In this document: piece by piece, positions 25,743 to 38,137 of the stretch | How positions within the stretch are numbered: position 1 is the stretch's first letter | How the letters are laid out: every line of letters begins with the position of its first letter | Assembly: GCA_963833505.1 (NCBI GenBank) | Contig: CAWHYG010000005.1 | Location: 1-64,000, forward strand | DNA from: CAWHYG01 sp963833505 | GTDB lineage: Bacteria > Eisenbacteria > RBG-16-71-46 > CAIMUX01 | Length of the DNA: 64,000 bases | Direction of reading: 5' to 3' | Notes under the pieces: generated by a model | Seen by the model: the letters and a program-made list of their open reading frames with translations, nothing else | What the model was told of the DNA's origin: nothing | Database searches by the model: none | Translations under genes and position numbers: made by a program

Positions 25743-27718
25743 TGTGCGGGATCTGCGGTTTCGTTCGACTGAGCCGCGAGGCTCCGGTGAAACCGGACGA
25801 CGTGGCGCGCATGATGGATCTCCTCATCCATCGCGGTCCGGACGAAACCGGAATCCAGAGAACGAACGGGACCGTCTTCGGCGCGACCCGCCTCGCCATC
25901 CGCGGGATCGCGGGCGGCCGGCAGCCGATCCTCGACCGGGAGACCGGCGTCCTGGTCGCCTGCAACGGCGAGATCGACAACGCCCCGGAGCTGCGCCGTT
26001 GGCTGGCGGCGCGCGGCCGGCACGTGGACGAAACCACGGACGTCGCGGTCATCCCCGCGCTCTATCTCGAGCTGGGCGGGGAATTCGTGCGGCGGCTGGC
26101 CGGCGCGTTCGCCGTCGCGGTCTGGGATCCGCGGGGTCCGCGTCTGCTCCTGGCCCGCGATCGGGCCGGCGAAAGGCCGCTCTTCTTCCAGGCCGGCGAC
26201 GGATGGGTCCGGTTCGCCACCGAGATCGCCGCGATGGTCGGCCCCGACTTCGCCGATGGCGACCCGCCTGATCCGGATCCGGAATCCCTTGCCGCCTATC
26301 TCCGCTTCGGCTTCTTCGCCGCGCCCTCTTCTCCTTTCCGCGAGGTTCGCAAGGTGGGGCCGGCGCAGATCGTGACCTTTCGGCCGGAAGAGATCTCGAC
26401 CCGGCGCTATTGGCGGTGGAAGGTCGGAGAAGTCCCCAAGAAGGCGCCGTCGGTCGATGGGTTCGACACCGTCTTCCGCAAAGCGGTGCGACGGCAAAGC
26501 GAAGCCGACGTGCCCTACGGGGTCTTCCTCAGCGGCGGCATCGACTCCTCGCTGGTGGCGGCCGTCGCCCGAAGCCTCCGGCCGCAGCGGCCCCTGACCG
26601 CGTACACGCTGCGTTTCGGCGAACCGTCCTACGACGAAGGCGACTGGGCGGAGCGGGTGGCGCGAATCCTCGGTTGCCGTTCTGTTGCGGTCTGGGTCCG
26701 CCCGGAGGATCTTCCGGCCGGCATCGCCGACCTGGTTCGGATGGTCGGGGAGCCGCTGGCCGATCCGGCCTGGGTGCCGACGGCGCTCCTGGCGCGACGG
26801 GCCGCCCTCGACGTGAAACTGGCTCTGGTTGGGGAAGGCGCGGATGAGATCTTCGGCGGCTATCCCACCTACCTCGGCGCCCGCGCGGCCGATTGGTACG
26901 GCCGGTGGCCGCGGATGGCCCGCCGCGCGGTGCGCGCGCTCGTGGAACGATGGCCGGCCAGCGACAACAAGGTCACCCTCTCCTTCCTGCTGAAGCGGTT
27001 CGTGGCCGCGGCCGGCCGGGACGGCATCGCCCGCCACCTCGAATGGGTCTCGAACATTCCGCCGGATCTCCTCGCCAATCTGGGAATCGAGCCGACTGCG
27101 CCGGAGTCGAGGCAGCTCAGTTCCGAAATCGCTGCGCCCGCGAGCCTCGGAAACGGGGACTCCGCTTCCGAACCGGGCGGCCCTTCGGACGGCCCGCGTC
27201 TCCTCGATCTGCTGCAAAGGAACGACCTCGAGACTTCGCTGGCGGAAGGGCTCCTGACCAAGGCCGACCGGGGAAGCATGACCTCGGCGGTGGAGCTGCG
27301 CGCTCCCTTTCTGGATCGCGCCGTTCTGGAGTGGGCGGCCGCACTTCCCGAAGAAGAGCGGGTTCGGGGCCTGACGACCAAGGTCTTTCTCAAGCGCTAC
27401 GCGCTCCGCTACCTCCCGGCGGAGATCGTCCACCGCCGGAAGCGCGGGCTGTCCGTGCCGCTGTCCCGCTGGCTGCGCGGTCCTCTCCGGGACTGGGCCC
27501 GCGACCGCCTGGGCCATCCTCTGCTCGCCCGAGCGGGCATCGATCCGGAGGCGGCGCTCGAGCTGTTCGCGGAACACGAAGCCCGGCGCGCGGATCACGC
27601 CCGAGCCCTCTGGACGATCATCGTCCTGGATGAGTGGCTGCGGTGGCAGTCCGAGAACGCATTCGACGCGGAACCGGCCGAGATCCCGCGGCCGGATGAG
27701 CGCCGGCTCCCCGCTTGA
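25742..27718 (+). CDS. asnB: Asparagine synthase (glutamine-hydrolysing)-like protein
   Basis: 658 residues. The start is fixed by the need for Cys2 (MCGICGF), the glutaminase nucleophile. The class II glutamine amidotransferase domain has IHRGPDETG and ACNGEIDN. The synthetase domain has the PP-loop FLSGGIDSSL (about residue 262), ALVGEGADEIFGGYP and, near the end, RAPFLDRAVLEWA and KVFLKRYALRYLP. It amidates aspartate, or a carboxyl group of a cell-surface product as in many asnB homologues beside glycosyltransferases. Overlap with the GT39 gene favours a role in surface polymer synthesis; that is inference. Confidence 0.9.
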   Translation: MCGICGFVRLSREAPVKPDDVARMMDLLIHRGPDETGIQRTNGTVFGATRLAIRGIAGGRQPILDRETGVLVACNGEIDNAPELRRWLAARGRHVDETTDVAVIPALYLELGGEFVRRLAGAFAVAVWDPRGPRLLLARDRAGERPLFFQAGDGWVRFATEIAAMVGPDFADGDPPDPDPESLAAYLRFGFFAAPSSPFREVRKVGPAQIVTFRPEEISTRRYWRWKVGEVPKKAPSVDGFDTVFRKAVRRQSEADVPYGVFLSGGIDSSLVAAVARSLRPQRPLTAYTLRFGEPSYDEGDWAERVARILGCRSVAVWVRPEDLPAGIADLVRMVGEPLADPAWVPTALLARRAALDVKLALVGEGADEIFGGYPTYLGARAADWYGRWPRMARRAVRALVERWPASDNKVTLSFLLKRFVAAAGRDGIARHLEWVSNIPPDLLANLGIEPTAPESRQLSSEIAAPASLGNGDSASEPGGPSDGPRLLDLLQRNDLETSLAEGLLTKADRGSMTSAVELRAPFLDRAVLEWAAALPEEERVRGLTTKVFLKRYALRYLPAEIVHRRKRGLSVPLSRWLRGPLRDWARDRLGHPLLARAGIDPEAALELFAEHEARRADHARALWTIIVLDEWLRWQSENAFDAEPAEIPRPDERRLPA

Positions 27719-27779
27719 CTCGCCTCGTTCCTGCCCCTAGCATCCGCACGAATTCCGAAGACAACCCAGAGGGAATCCC

Positions 27780-29027
27780 ATGCCAGCCAACCAGCCTCGC
27801 GCGGAGCGGGAGATGCAGGAAAACACCGGTCTTCCGGTCGACCTGTTCGACAAATGCGTCAAGTTCACCCGGGCCCGGGACGCCCAGCGGGCGGGCCTCT
27901 ATCCCTACTTCGTCGCCATCTCCGGATCCGAGGGCACCGAGGTCTGGATCGACGGGCACCGCAAGATCATGCTGGGTTCGAACAACTATCTCGGTCTCAC
28001 CCATGACCCGCGCGTGATGGAGGCGGCCGAGAAGGCCGCCCGGAAGTACGGCACCGGCTGCACCGGAAGCCGCTTCCTGAACGGCACCCTCGACCTGCAC
28101 GAGCAGCTCGAAGAGGAGCTGGCCGCGTTCCTGCACAAGCCCGCAGCCCTCGTGTTCTCGACCGGATTTCAAACGAATCTCGGGATCATCTCCGCCGTGG
28201 TCGGACGGGACGATCTCGTCATCATCGACAAGCTCGACCACGCCTGCATCGTCGACGGAGCCGTCCTCTCCCAGGGATCCATCCTGCGTTACAACCACAA
28301 CGACATGGACCATCTCGAGCGGATGCTCGAAAAGGCGCGCCGCACCCGCCCGCAATCGGGAGTCCTCATCGTGGTCGACGGGATTTTCAGCATGGAGGGG
28401 GACCTGGCCGATCTCCCGCGCATCGTCGCGCTGGCCGCCTCCTACGGCGCCCGCATCCTCGTGGACGAGGCGCACTCCATCGGCGTCATGGGTCCGACCG
28501 GAGCCGGAGTGGCGGAGCATTTCGGCCTGACCGAGGAGGCCGACCTGCTCATGGGGACCTTCTCCAAGTCCTTCGCCTCGATCGGAGGCGTGGCCGCCGG
28601 GGCGGATCAGATCATCCACTACATCAAGCATCACGCCCGGACCATGATCTTCAGCGCCTCCATGCCGCCGTACGCCGTGGCCACCGTCCAGGCATGCCTG
28701 CGGATCATGCGGGCCGAGCCGGAACGGCGGGAACAGCTCTGGCGGAACGCCGCGCGCCTCAAGGCGGGACTCGCGTCCCTGGGCTTCAACCTGGGCGGCA
28801 CGGTGACTCCGATCATCCCGATCATCGTGGGAGAGAACGAACGCACCTTCATGTTCTGGAAGGTCCTGTTCGATCTGGGGATCTTCTCCAACCCGGTGAT
28901 CGCGCCGGCCGTGCCGGAAAAGAGCTCCCGGATCCGGACCAGCGTGATGGCCACCCACACCGATGCCTTGATCGATGAGGCCCTGGACATCTTCAAGAAG
29001 GCCGGCCGGCAGGTCGGCCTGATCTGA
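27780..29027 (+). CDS. spt: Serine palmitoyltransferase-like PLP-dependent alpha-oxoamine synthase
   Basis: 415 residues. It condenses an acyl-CoA or acyl-ACP with an amino acid, forming 3-ketosphinganine if serine and a long acyl chain are used. The family fold is evident: MLGSNNYLGLTHDPRV, GTGCTGSRFLNGTLDLHEQL, LDHACIVDGA, ILVDEAHSIGVMG and the PLP lysine in GTFSKSFASIGG (about residue 263). Glycine C-acetyltransferase and 8-amino-7-oxononanoate synthase are close relatives. The next two genes, an acyltransferase and an epimerase-type reductase, make the sphingolipid role more likely. AGAGGGA precedes the ATG, and the next gene starts seven bases after the stop. Confidence 0.85.
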   Translation: MPANQPRAEREMQENTGLPVDLFDKCVKFTRARDAQRAGLYPYFVAISGSEGTEVWIDGHRKIMLGSNNYLGLTHDPRVMEAAEKAARKYGTGCTGSRFLNGTLDLHEQLEEELAAFLHKPAALVFSTGFQTNLGIISAVVGRDDLVIIDKLDHACIVDGAVLSQGSILRYNHNDMDHLERMLEKARRTRPQSGVLIVVDGIFSMEGDLADLPRIVALAASYGARILVDEAHSIGVMGPTGAGVAEHFGLTEEADLLMGTFSKSFASIGGVAAGADQIIHYIKHHARTMIFSASMPPYAVATVQACLRIMRAEPERREQLWRNAARLKAGLASLGFNLGGTVTPIIPIIVGENERTFMFWKVLFDLGIFSNPVIAPAVPEKSSRIRTSVMATHTDALIDEALDIFKKAGRQVGLI

Positions 29028-29034
29028 GCCGAGC

Positions 29035-30189
29035 ATGAGCCCTCTTCCCGACATCCAGGTGGAGCCGGCGCGGAGCCGCGCCGACCTTTCGGCCTTCGTC
29101 GAGTTCCCATGGTCCGTCTACCGCGGCGACCCTCATTGGGTGCCGCCGCTTCGGGCCGACGTGAAGAAGATGCTCGATCCCGCCCACCACCCCTTCCACC
29201 AGCACGCCCAGGTGCAGTGTTTCCTGGCGCGGCGCGGCGCCCGATCCGGCGGCCGGCCGGCCGGACAGGTAGTGGGACGGATCGCCGCCATCGTGAACCG
29301 GGCTCACAACGAGTTTCACGGCGAGAAGACCGGCTTCTTCGGATTCTTCGAGACCCTGCCCGATCCCACCGTGCCGCCGTTTCTCTTCCAGGCCGCCGCC
29401 GGCTGGCTCAAGGAGCAGGGGATGGAGCGGATGCGGGGCCCGGCCAGCTTCTCCAGCAACGAGGAGTGGTCGCTCCTGGTGGACGGTTTCGACCGGTCTC
29501 CCATGGTCATGATGACCTACAACCCTCCCGCCTACGCGAGCTACCTGGAGGACTTCGGTTTCCGGAAGGCCAAGGACCTCGTGGCCTACTACCTCGACAA
29601 CCAGACCATACCGGAGCGCCTGCTCCGGGCGGCCGACCGCCTCGAGCGGGAGAGCGGAGTCGTGATCCGGACCTTGAACATGAAGCGCTTCGCCGAGGAG
29701 GTCGGCCGCGTGCGGGAGGTGTACAACTCCGCCTGGGAGCGGAACTGGGGATTCGTGCCCATGACCGAGGCGGAGATCGAGCACATGGCCAAGGAGCTCA
29801 AGCCCGCGGTCGATCCCGACATCTTTCTCTTCGCCGAAAAGGACGGCCGTCCCGTCGGCTTCGCCATGGCCCTGCCCGATCTCAACCGCGCGCTCCAGAA
29901 GGCCAACGGCCGGCTCTTCCCCTTCGGCCTGATCAAGATCCTGATCGAGGCGAAGAAGATCCATGAGCTTCGGGTCCTCGCCCTCGGGCTGGTGCCGGAA
30001 TATCGGCGCAAGGGCATCGACGCGCTGATGTACCTCCGCCTGTTCCAGAACGGAGTCCGTCGCGGCTACACGGCCGGGGAGTTCTCCTGGATCCTGGAGG
30101 ACAATCAGGCGATGCGAAGGCCGATGGAGAACCTGGGCGCGCGCGTCTACAAGACCTATCGCGTCTACGACTACCCGCTCGCGCCGTGA
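29035..30189 (+). CDS. GNAT-like acyltransferase, candidate bacterial ceramide synthase
   Basis: 384 residues. It belongs to the long GNAT-related family that accompanies serine palmitoyltransferase in bacteria: FVEFPWSVYRGDPHWVPPLR near the start, GRIAAIVNRAHNEFHG, GFFGFFET, and a C-terminal acetyl/acyl-CoA fold with ELRVLALGLVPEYRRKGID then EFSWILEDNQAMRRPMENLG. The Caulobacter ceramide synthase (bCerS), which N-acylates the sphingoid base, is a protein of this general kind. The assignment combines family and context. It overlaps the next gene by four bases (GTGA). Confidence 0.78.
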   Translation: MSPLPDIQVEPARSRADLSAFVEFPWSVYRGDPHWVPPLRADVKKMLDPAHHPFHQHAQVQCFLARRGARSGGRPAGQVVGRIAAIVNRAHNEFHGEKTGFFGFFETLPDPTVPPFLFQAAAGWLKEQGMERMRGPASFSSNEEWSLLVDGFDRSPMVMMTYNPPAYASYLEDFGFRKAKDLVAYYLDNQTIPERLLRAADRLERESGVVIRTLNMKRFAEEVGRVREVYNSAWERNWGFVPMTEAEIEHMAKELKPAVDPDIFLFAEKDGRPVGFAMALPDLNRALQKANGRLFPFGLIKILIEAKKIHELRVLALGLVPEYRRKGIDALMYLRLFQNGVRRGYTAGEFSWILEDNQAMRRPMENLGARVYKTYRVYDYPLAP

Positions 30190-31295
30190 GCCCCTCGCCG
30201 GCCGCGCCGCGGCCCCGCTCTGAGACCAGGGACCGGGCCGCGGGTTCGATCCCGTCCCCGCAGACCGTCCAGCAGACGAGCCTGTTCGCGCAGACGCACC
30301 CGGTGCTGGTAACGGGCGGCACGGGATTCGTGGGCTCGCACCTGGTCGAAGCCCTGGTCCGGCGGGGCTACAAGGTTCGTCTGCTCATCCGCCGCACGAG
30401 CAGCCTGCGCTGGCTGGAAGGGATTCCGGTCGAATACGCGTACGGGGATGTCCGCGACAAGGCGTCGCTCGCCGGCGCCTGCATCGGCATCAAGAGCGTC
30501 TTCCACTTCGGCGGCCTGATCCGGGCCCACTCCGCCGCCGATTTCCAGGCCGCGAACGGCGCGGGCACCCGCAACCTGGCTGAGGCCCTGGCCGAACGGG
30601 GCATTCCGGGCGGCTTCTTCGTCTACTGCAGCAGCATGGCGGCGGCAGGCCCGGCCGTGGCCGTCGAGCGCGATCCCGAGCCCGTCCGCACCGAATCGGA
30701 TCCGCCGACTCCGGTCACGGCCTACGGCCGGAGCAAGCTGGCGGGAGAGGTCGGACTTCGCGAGGTGGCTGATTCACACGGGCGTTTCCGCCATGTCATC
30801 CTGCGCCCGCCGGCCGTCTACGGTCCGCGCGACGAAGCCGTCCTTCTCCTCTTCAGCATCATCCGTCATGGATTTCTTCTCGCGCCCATGACCGCGGCCA
30901 GCCGGCTCAGTCTCATCTACGTCGCCGATCTCGTCGACGGCGCGCTCAAAGCGGCGGAGGTCGGGGCTCGTGGAACCTATTATCTGTCGGACGGCGGAGT
31001 CTATACTTGGGCCCAGGTGGGAAGACAGCTCGCCGATCTCATGGACGTGGAGGTGAGACACGTGCGCGTGCCGCGTTTGGCGGCCATGCTGGCCGCCGCC
31101 GGCGCCGAAGCCTGGGGGTTCCTCACCCGGCGTCCGGCCGTGCTCAGCCGGGCGCGCGTCCACGACATCTGGCAGGCCCACTGGGTCTGTTCGCCCGAGA
31201 AAGCGAAACGTGACTGGGGCTTCGAGCCCCGTTTCCCTCTCGAACGTGGATTGGAGGAGACTCTGACGTGGTACCGGCTCAACCAGTGGTTGTAG
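30186..31295 (+). CDS. NAD(P)-dependent epimerase/dehydratase-family reductase, CerR-like
   Basis: 369 residues from a GTG that overlaps the previous stop. The Rossmann nucleotide motif VLVTGGTGFVGSHLVEAL starts near residue 40. The SDR catalytic residues are CSSMAAAG and YGRSKLAGE (Tyr/Lys), followed by ILRPPAVYGPRD. In bacterial ceramide synthesis CerR, of this family, reduces the keto group left by serine palmitoyltransferase. Position between the acyltransferase and the PAP2 gene supports that role. Sugar-nucleotide epimerase is the main alternative. The first ~35 residues look unconserved, so the true start could be internal. Confidence 0.78.
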   Translation: MSPSPAAPRPRSETRDRAAGSIPSPQTVQQTSLFAQTHPVLVTGGTGFVGSHLVEALVRRGYKVRLLIRRTSSLRWLEGIPVEYAYGDVRDKASLAGACIGIKSVFHFGGLIRAHSAADFQAANGAGTRNLAEALAERGIPGGFFVYCSSMAAAGPAVAVERDPEPVRTESDPPTPVTAYGRSKLAGEVGLREVADSHGRFRHVILRPPAVYGPRDEAVLLLFSIIRHGFLLAPMTAASRLSLIYVADLVDGALKAAEVGARGTYYLSDGGVYTWAQVGRQLADLMDVEVRHVRVPRLAAMLAAAGAEAWGFLTRRPAVLSRARVHDIWQAHWVCSPEKAKRDWGFEPRFPLERGLEETLTWYRLNQWL

Positions 31296-31355
31296 TCCGC
31301 CTCATCAGGAACGCCCGGCCCGAACGGCGGATGCCCCCGCCTGGCCGGAGAGAGA

Positions 31356-32441
31356 ATGACGCCGGATAGCCGTCCTTTCGCGACCCCAGCCGAGCTGACG
31401 ACGGCCCGGGGACGAAGCGAATCCGCCGGGCCGATTTCGCTGGCCGGCCGGCCCCTCTGGGGTTATCAGCCCGCCGACGTCGTCGTCATGACCTACCTGG
31501 CGGCCGTCTGCGCGATCATCGCGGTGGGCCACGCCCGCCTTCCCTTCTGGGCCCCGATTCTTCTGGCGCACCTGGCGCTGCTGGCCGGGATCGGGCTCCT
31601 GCGTCTGGCGCCCCGGAATCCACCGCAACCCCTGCAGTTCCTGCGGGAGTCCTATCCGCTCTGGCTCATGGCGGCCGCCTATCTGGAGCTGGGCCGGATC
31701 GACCTCGCGCTCACCGGCCGCTATCACGACGTCTGGGTGCTCCGTCTGGACCAGGCCTTCTTCGGCACGCATCCAAACGCCTGGCTGGCCTCCCGGTTCT
31801 CCTATCCGCCCCTGAGCGAGTTCCTCCACTTCTGCTACCTCTTCTACATCCTGCTCGTGCCGATCCTCGGGCTGACCCTCTACTTCCAGAGAAGAGTCCA
31901 CGTCTTCCGCGTGTTCGCGACCACCGCGGCCCTCACCATGTACTCGTGCTACCTCACCTTCATGCTCTTTCCGGTCCAGGGCCCCTACTACACGTTCCCG
32001 AGGCTGCACCTCACGGGGTTCTTTCCCGGATTGGTCCAGGCCTACCTGCAGAACGGCGCGGCGGTCGGAGCCGCCTTTCCCTCCTCGCACGTGGCCGGCG
32101 CCATCATGGTGGCGGTGATGGCGCACCGATTCTCCCGCCGGCTTTCCTACGCCCTCATTCTTCTCGCGCTCGGCATCGCCGTGGGCACGGTCTACGGGGG
32201 GTTCCACTACGCCATCGACTCGCTCACGGGTCTGGTTTTCGGGCTCTTGACGGCGTTTCTCGGACCCCGCCTCCATGCCGCACTCCTCCGGCGAATCCGG
32301 CTGGCGCACATCCGGTTCCGTTTTCCCCATCTCCGACTCGGCCCGACCAGGGACGCGGCGAGGGCCCGGGAGATGACGGGACAACGACCGGCGGGAATCG
32401 GATCTCAGCGCTCAGCATCACGCCGCCGTCAGCCGAACTAA
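31356..32441 (+). CDS. PAP2/AUR1-like integral membrane enzyme, candidate ceramide headgroup transferase
   Basis: 361 residues, about six membrane segments. The two-part PAP2 active site is visible: GAAFPSSHVAGAIMVAV (about residue 240) and GGFHYAIDSLTGLVFG (about residue 290), with an upstream YPPLSEFLHFCYLFY segment like that of inositol phosphorylceramide synthases (AUR1). It probably transfers or removes a phospho-headgroup on the outer leaflet. Being last in the ceramide gene run suggests it makes or remodels a phosphorylceramide. A general lipid phosphatase cannot be excluded. GGAGAGAG precedes the ATG. The C-terminus (about 40 residues) is Arg-rich. Confidence 0.75.
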   Translation: MTPDSRPFATPAELTTARGRSESAGPISLAGRPLWGYQPADVVVMTYLAAVCAIIAVGHARLPFWAPILLAHLALLAGIGLLRLAPRNPPQPLQFLRESYPLWLMAAAYLELGRIDLALTGRYHDVWVLRLDQAFFGTHPNAWLASRFSYPPLSEFLHFCYLFYILLVPILGLTLYFQRRVHVFRVFATTAALTMYSCYLTFMLFPVQGPYYTFPRLHLTGFFPGLVQAYLQNGAAVGAAFPSSHVAGAIMVAVMAHRFSRRLSYALILLALGIAVGTVYGGFHYAIDSLTGLVFGLLTAFLGPRLHAALLRRIRLAHIRFRFPHLRLGPTRDAARAREMTGQRPAGIGSQRSASRRRQPN

Positions 32442-32557
32442 CCGATTGAAAGCACAGTGCCATGGGCGGCGAGTCCGCCTAGGGAGCGAGCGGACTCCGG
32501 CGCAGTCAAACCGAAGCTCCAGAGGACTTCGGGCCAGGAACTGCCGTTCGAGAGGGC

Positions 32558-35632
<3,075 letters not shown>

Positions 35633-35733
35633 CCAGGCGCTCGTCCACGACTCTTCGCAGGTCGGCACGGGCGGAATGCCAACGCCGGGGATCGTGGGAG
35701 CGGTTCGACAACGGTTGAAGGGAGTTCGACGCC

Positions 35734-36183
35734 ATGAAGATGATGATTCTCGATGACGTCCTGATGAACATCCGCCTCCTGGAACATGCGCTCCAGGGCT
35801 TCGGCCAGGTCGACAGCTTCCAGAATCCGGATCAGGCCCTGGAGAACCTCTGGGCGGCGTATATCACGCACCAGCCCTATGACCTCCTCTTCCTGGACAT
35901 CGTCATGCCCTCGGTGAGCGGACTCGACCTCCTGACCCAGGTCGTGGCCCTGGGAAAGAACTACCCGGATCGAAAGAAGACCCGGATCGTGATGGTCACT
36001 TCCAAGGGCGAACGGGACAGCGTGGTGCTGGCGATCCAGCGGGGAGCGTCCGGCTATGTCCTCAAACCCTTTCAGATCGACCGGATCCATGAGGAGATCA
36101 ACCGTCTGATCGCGGCCAACGCCGATTCCGAGGCCGATCGACCGGGCGGACCCACCTTCCCCGGCTCATCGAGGGCCGCCTAG
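35734..36183 (+). CDS. CheY-like single-domain response regulator
   Basis: 149 residues. A complete receiver domain: MMILDDVLMNIRLLE, phosphorylatable Asp in LLFLDIVMPSVSGLDLL, the Ser/Lys pair at VMVTSKGERDS and the lysine in GYVLKPFQ. There is no output domain, only a ~20-residue Ser/Pro-rich tail. The preceding hybrid kinase ends 100 bases upstream and is the likely phosphodonor. GAAGGGAG is a clear ribosome binding site. Confidence 0.9.
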   Translation: MKMMILDDVLMNIRLLEHALQGFGQVDSFQNPDQALENLWAAYITHQPYDLLFLDIVMPSVSGLDLLTQVVALGKNYPDRKKTRIVMVTSKGERDSVVLAIQRGASGYVLKPFQIDRIHEEINRLIAANADSEADRPGGPTFPGSSRAA

Positions 36184-36413
36184 CCGGGGCCAGAAGCTCC
36201 TTGCCAGCCCGCAGCCGGCCGCCTGGCCGAGGCCCTAGAAACTCCTTGCCACCCCACCCCTGCTTCTGGAAAATCAGTCCGTGCTGGGACTTGGATCATT
36301 TCTCAGCCCGTGGTGTGCGCCGTCGGCCGGAAGGACTCCGTCCGAAGGTCGCTCGAAGGAAGCGTGCGTGGTTCCGCCCCGCTATCCGAAAGTGGCAGAG
36401 GAGGGAATCGTCG

Positions 36414-37920
36414 ATGAAGTTATTGAAGATTTCGGGATTCATGCTTGCCGTCGTGCTGCTGTGCGGCACGACCGCCGCCCGGGCCGACGTCACGCCGGTC
36501 AATGGCCCGCATTCTGACGTTGACGCCGTACGCGGGCGGGATCTTCTGGAGCTCTGACATCGCTCTGGAGAACCAGTTCCTGATCGGCGGACGGGTTGGC
36601 ATCATGGCCAACCGGTGGGTCGGCATCGAGGGGTATCTCAGCCGGATCTCCACCGACAACAAGTATCAGGTCACTCCCGAGCTCGCCGGTCATGACATCA
36701 TTTTCAATACCCTGCAGTACGGCGGAGACCTGCTGGTCAACCTTCTTCCCAGCGGGCCGATCATCCCCTACGCCCTCGGCGGATGGCAGGGCGTCTATTT
36801 CAAGCCCAACCCCGCCTCATTGACCAATACCAGCAAGGCCGGACCGGAGGTCGGCGGCGGCCTCAGGATCCCGGTCGTTCCTCGGGTCGCCATCCGGGTC
36901 GAAGGCCGCGACGTGATGTGGAACTCCAAGAACCCTCCACCGGAACCCGGCCTGGCCATGCTCGTGACGCCGAACCTGACGCACAACCAGGTTTACACGC
37001 TCGGAGTGGAATTTGCGCTGGGCGGCTCGGTGATCCTGCCGGATGAGGACGCCGACGGAGTGCCGGACAAGGACGACCAGTGCCCGCACACCCCGCACGG
37101 CTGTCAGGTCGACGCCAAGGGTTGCCCGATCGATTCCGACGGCGATGGGGTCTGCGACGGCCTGGACCAGTGCTCCAACACGCCGAAGGGCTGCCAGGTC
37201 GACGCCAAGGGCTGCCCCCTCGATTCCGACGGCGACGGCGTGTGCGACGGGCTCGACCAGTGTCCCAACACGCCCAAGGGTTGTCAGGTCGACGCCAAGG
37301 GCTGCCCGATCGACTCCGACGGCGACGGCGTCTGTGACGGGCTCGATCAGTGCCCCGACACGCCGAAAGGCTGCCTGGTCGACGCCAAGGGCTGCCCGCT
37401 CGATTCCGACGGCGATGGCGTCTGCGACGGCCTCGACAAGTGCCCGAACACGCCGGCCGGCGCCAAGGTGGACAAGGACGGCTGCCCGATCGTCGTGAAC
37501 GAGAAGGAAGTGGAACTCCTCGACACCGGCAAGATCACGGTCCACGAAATCCACTTCGCGACCGGCAAGTCGGACGTTCCGCCCGACGCCGATCCGATCC
37601 TGGACGAAATCGGAGGGATCCTGGTCCAGTGGCCGGAGCTTCGGATTGAAGTCGGCGGGTACACCGACAACGTCGGTTCCGCCAAATCCAACCTGGATCT
37701 GTCTCAGCGACGGGCCCAGGCCGTGATGGACTATCTGTTGCACAAATTCCAGCAGATCAAACCCGATCAGTTCACGGCCAAGGGCTACGGCCTGACCAAT
37801 CCGGTCACCTCGAACGCGACGGTGGAAGGAAAGGCGCAGAACCGGCGCGTTGAATTCAAGGTCCTGAACCGGGAGGTCCTGGAGCGGGAGAAAGAGCGGC
37901 GGCAGATCCTGCAGAAGTAG
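36414..37920 (+). CDS. OmpA-family outer-membrane protein with thrombospondin type 3 repeats (apparent frameshift near start)
   Basis: About 501 residues. The signal peptide MKLLKISGFMLAVVLLCGTT (cleaved near ARA-DV) is read from the ATG at 36414, which has AGGAGGG upstream. The mature part is in the next frame. Removing one C from the run at 36506-36508 gives VNGRILTLTPYAGGIFW and joins them. Then come an eight-stranded barrel (to about residue 200), five Ca-binding type 3 repeats (DSDGDGVCDGLDQCPNTPKG) and a C-terminal OmpA peptidoglycan-binding domain (GYTDNVGSAKSNLDLSQRRA). It links the outer membrane to peptidoglycan. The indel is probably an artefact. Confidence 0.88.
37081..37470 (+). 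repeat. 90-bp tandem repeats encoding thrombospondin type 3 units
   Basis: Units begin at 37081, 37171, 37261, 37351 and 37441, each 90 bases (30 codons) and highly similar. The unit encodes CPNTPKGCQVDAKGCPIDSD followed by GDGVCDGLDQ. The DxDGDGxxD pattern binds calcium. Near-identity at the DNA level suggests recent duplication or slippage. Confidence 0.9.
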
Positions 37921-37948
37921 CCGACGCGCTTCCGCCTGTCCATGGATG

Positions 37949-37982
37949 GCCGGCCGCTCGGATGATCGTCCGGGCGGCCGGC
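37949..37982 (+). terminator. Strong hairpin after ompA
   Basis: A 14-base stem (GCCGGCCGCTCGGA pairs with TCCGGGCGGCCGGC, one G-T wobble) encloses the loop TGATCG, 28 bases after the stop of the OmpA gene. No long T-run follows, so termination may need another factor. Confidence 0.55.
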
Positions 37983-38031
37983 TTCCGTGATCAGGACGTG
38001 CGGCGCCGCAACGCCGGCGTCGTTCGTGACC

Positions 38032-38065
38032 GCCGGCGGCTCGGGTGATCGTCCGGGCGGCCGGC
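38032..38065 (+). terminator. Second hairpin, diverged copy of the first
   Basis: GCCGGCGGCTCGGG, loop TGATCG, then TCCGGGCGGCCGGC, followed by TTCCGTTTTC. It is 83 bases downstream of the first hairpin and shares its loop and right arm exactly, so the unit appears duplicated. It ends about 70 bases before the next gene. Confidence 0.5.
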
Positions 38066-38137
38066 TTCCGTTTTCGGGACCGCGCGGCGCCGCCGTTCTC
38101 CGTTTCTTTCCGCAGCGCGATCGTGTAGCCTGCTGGC

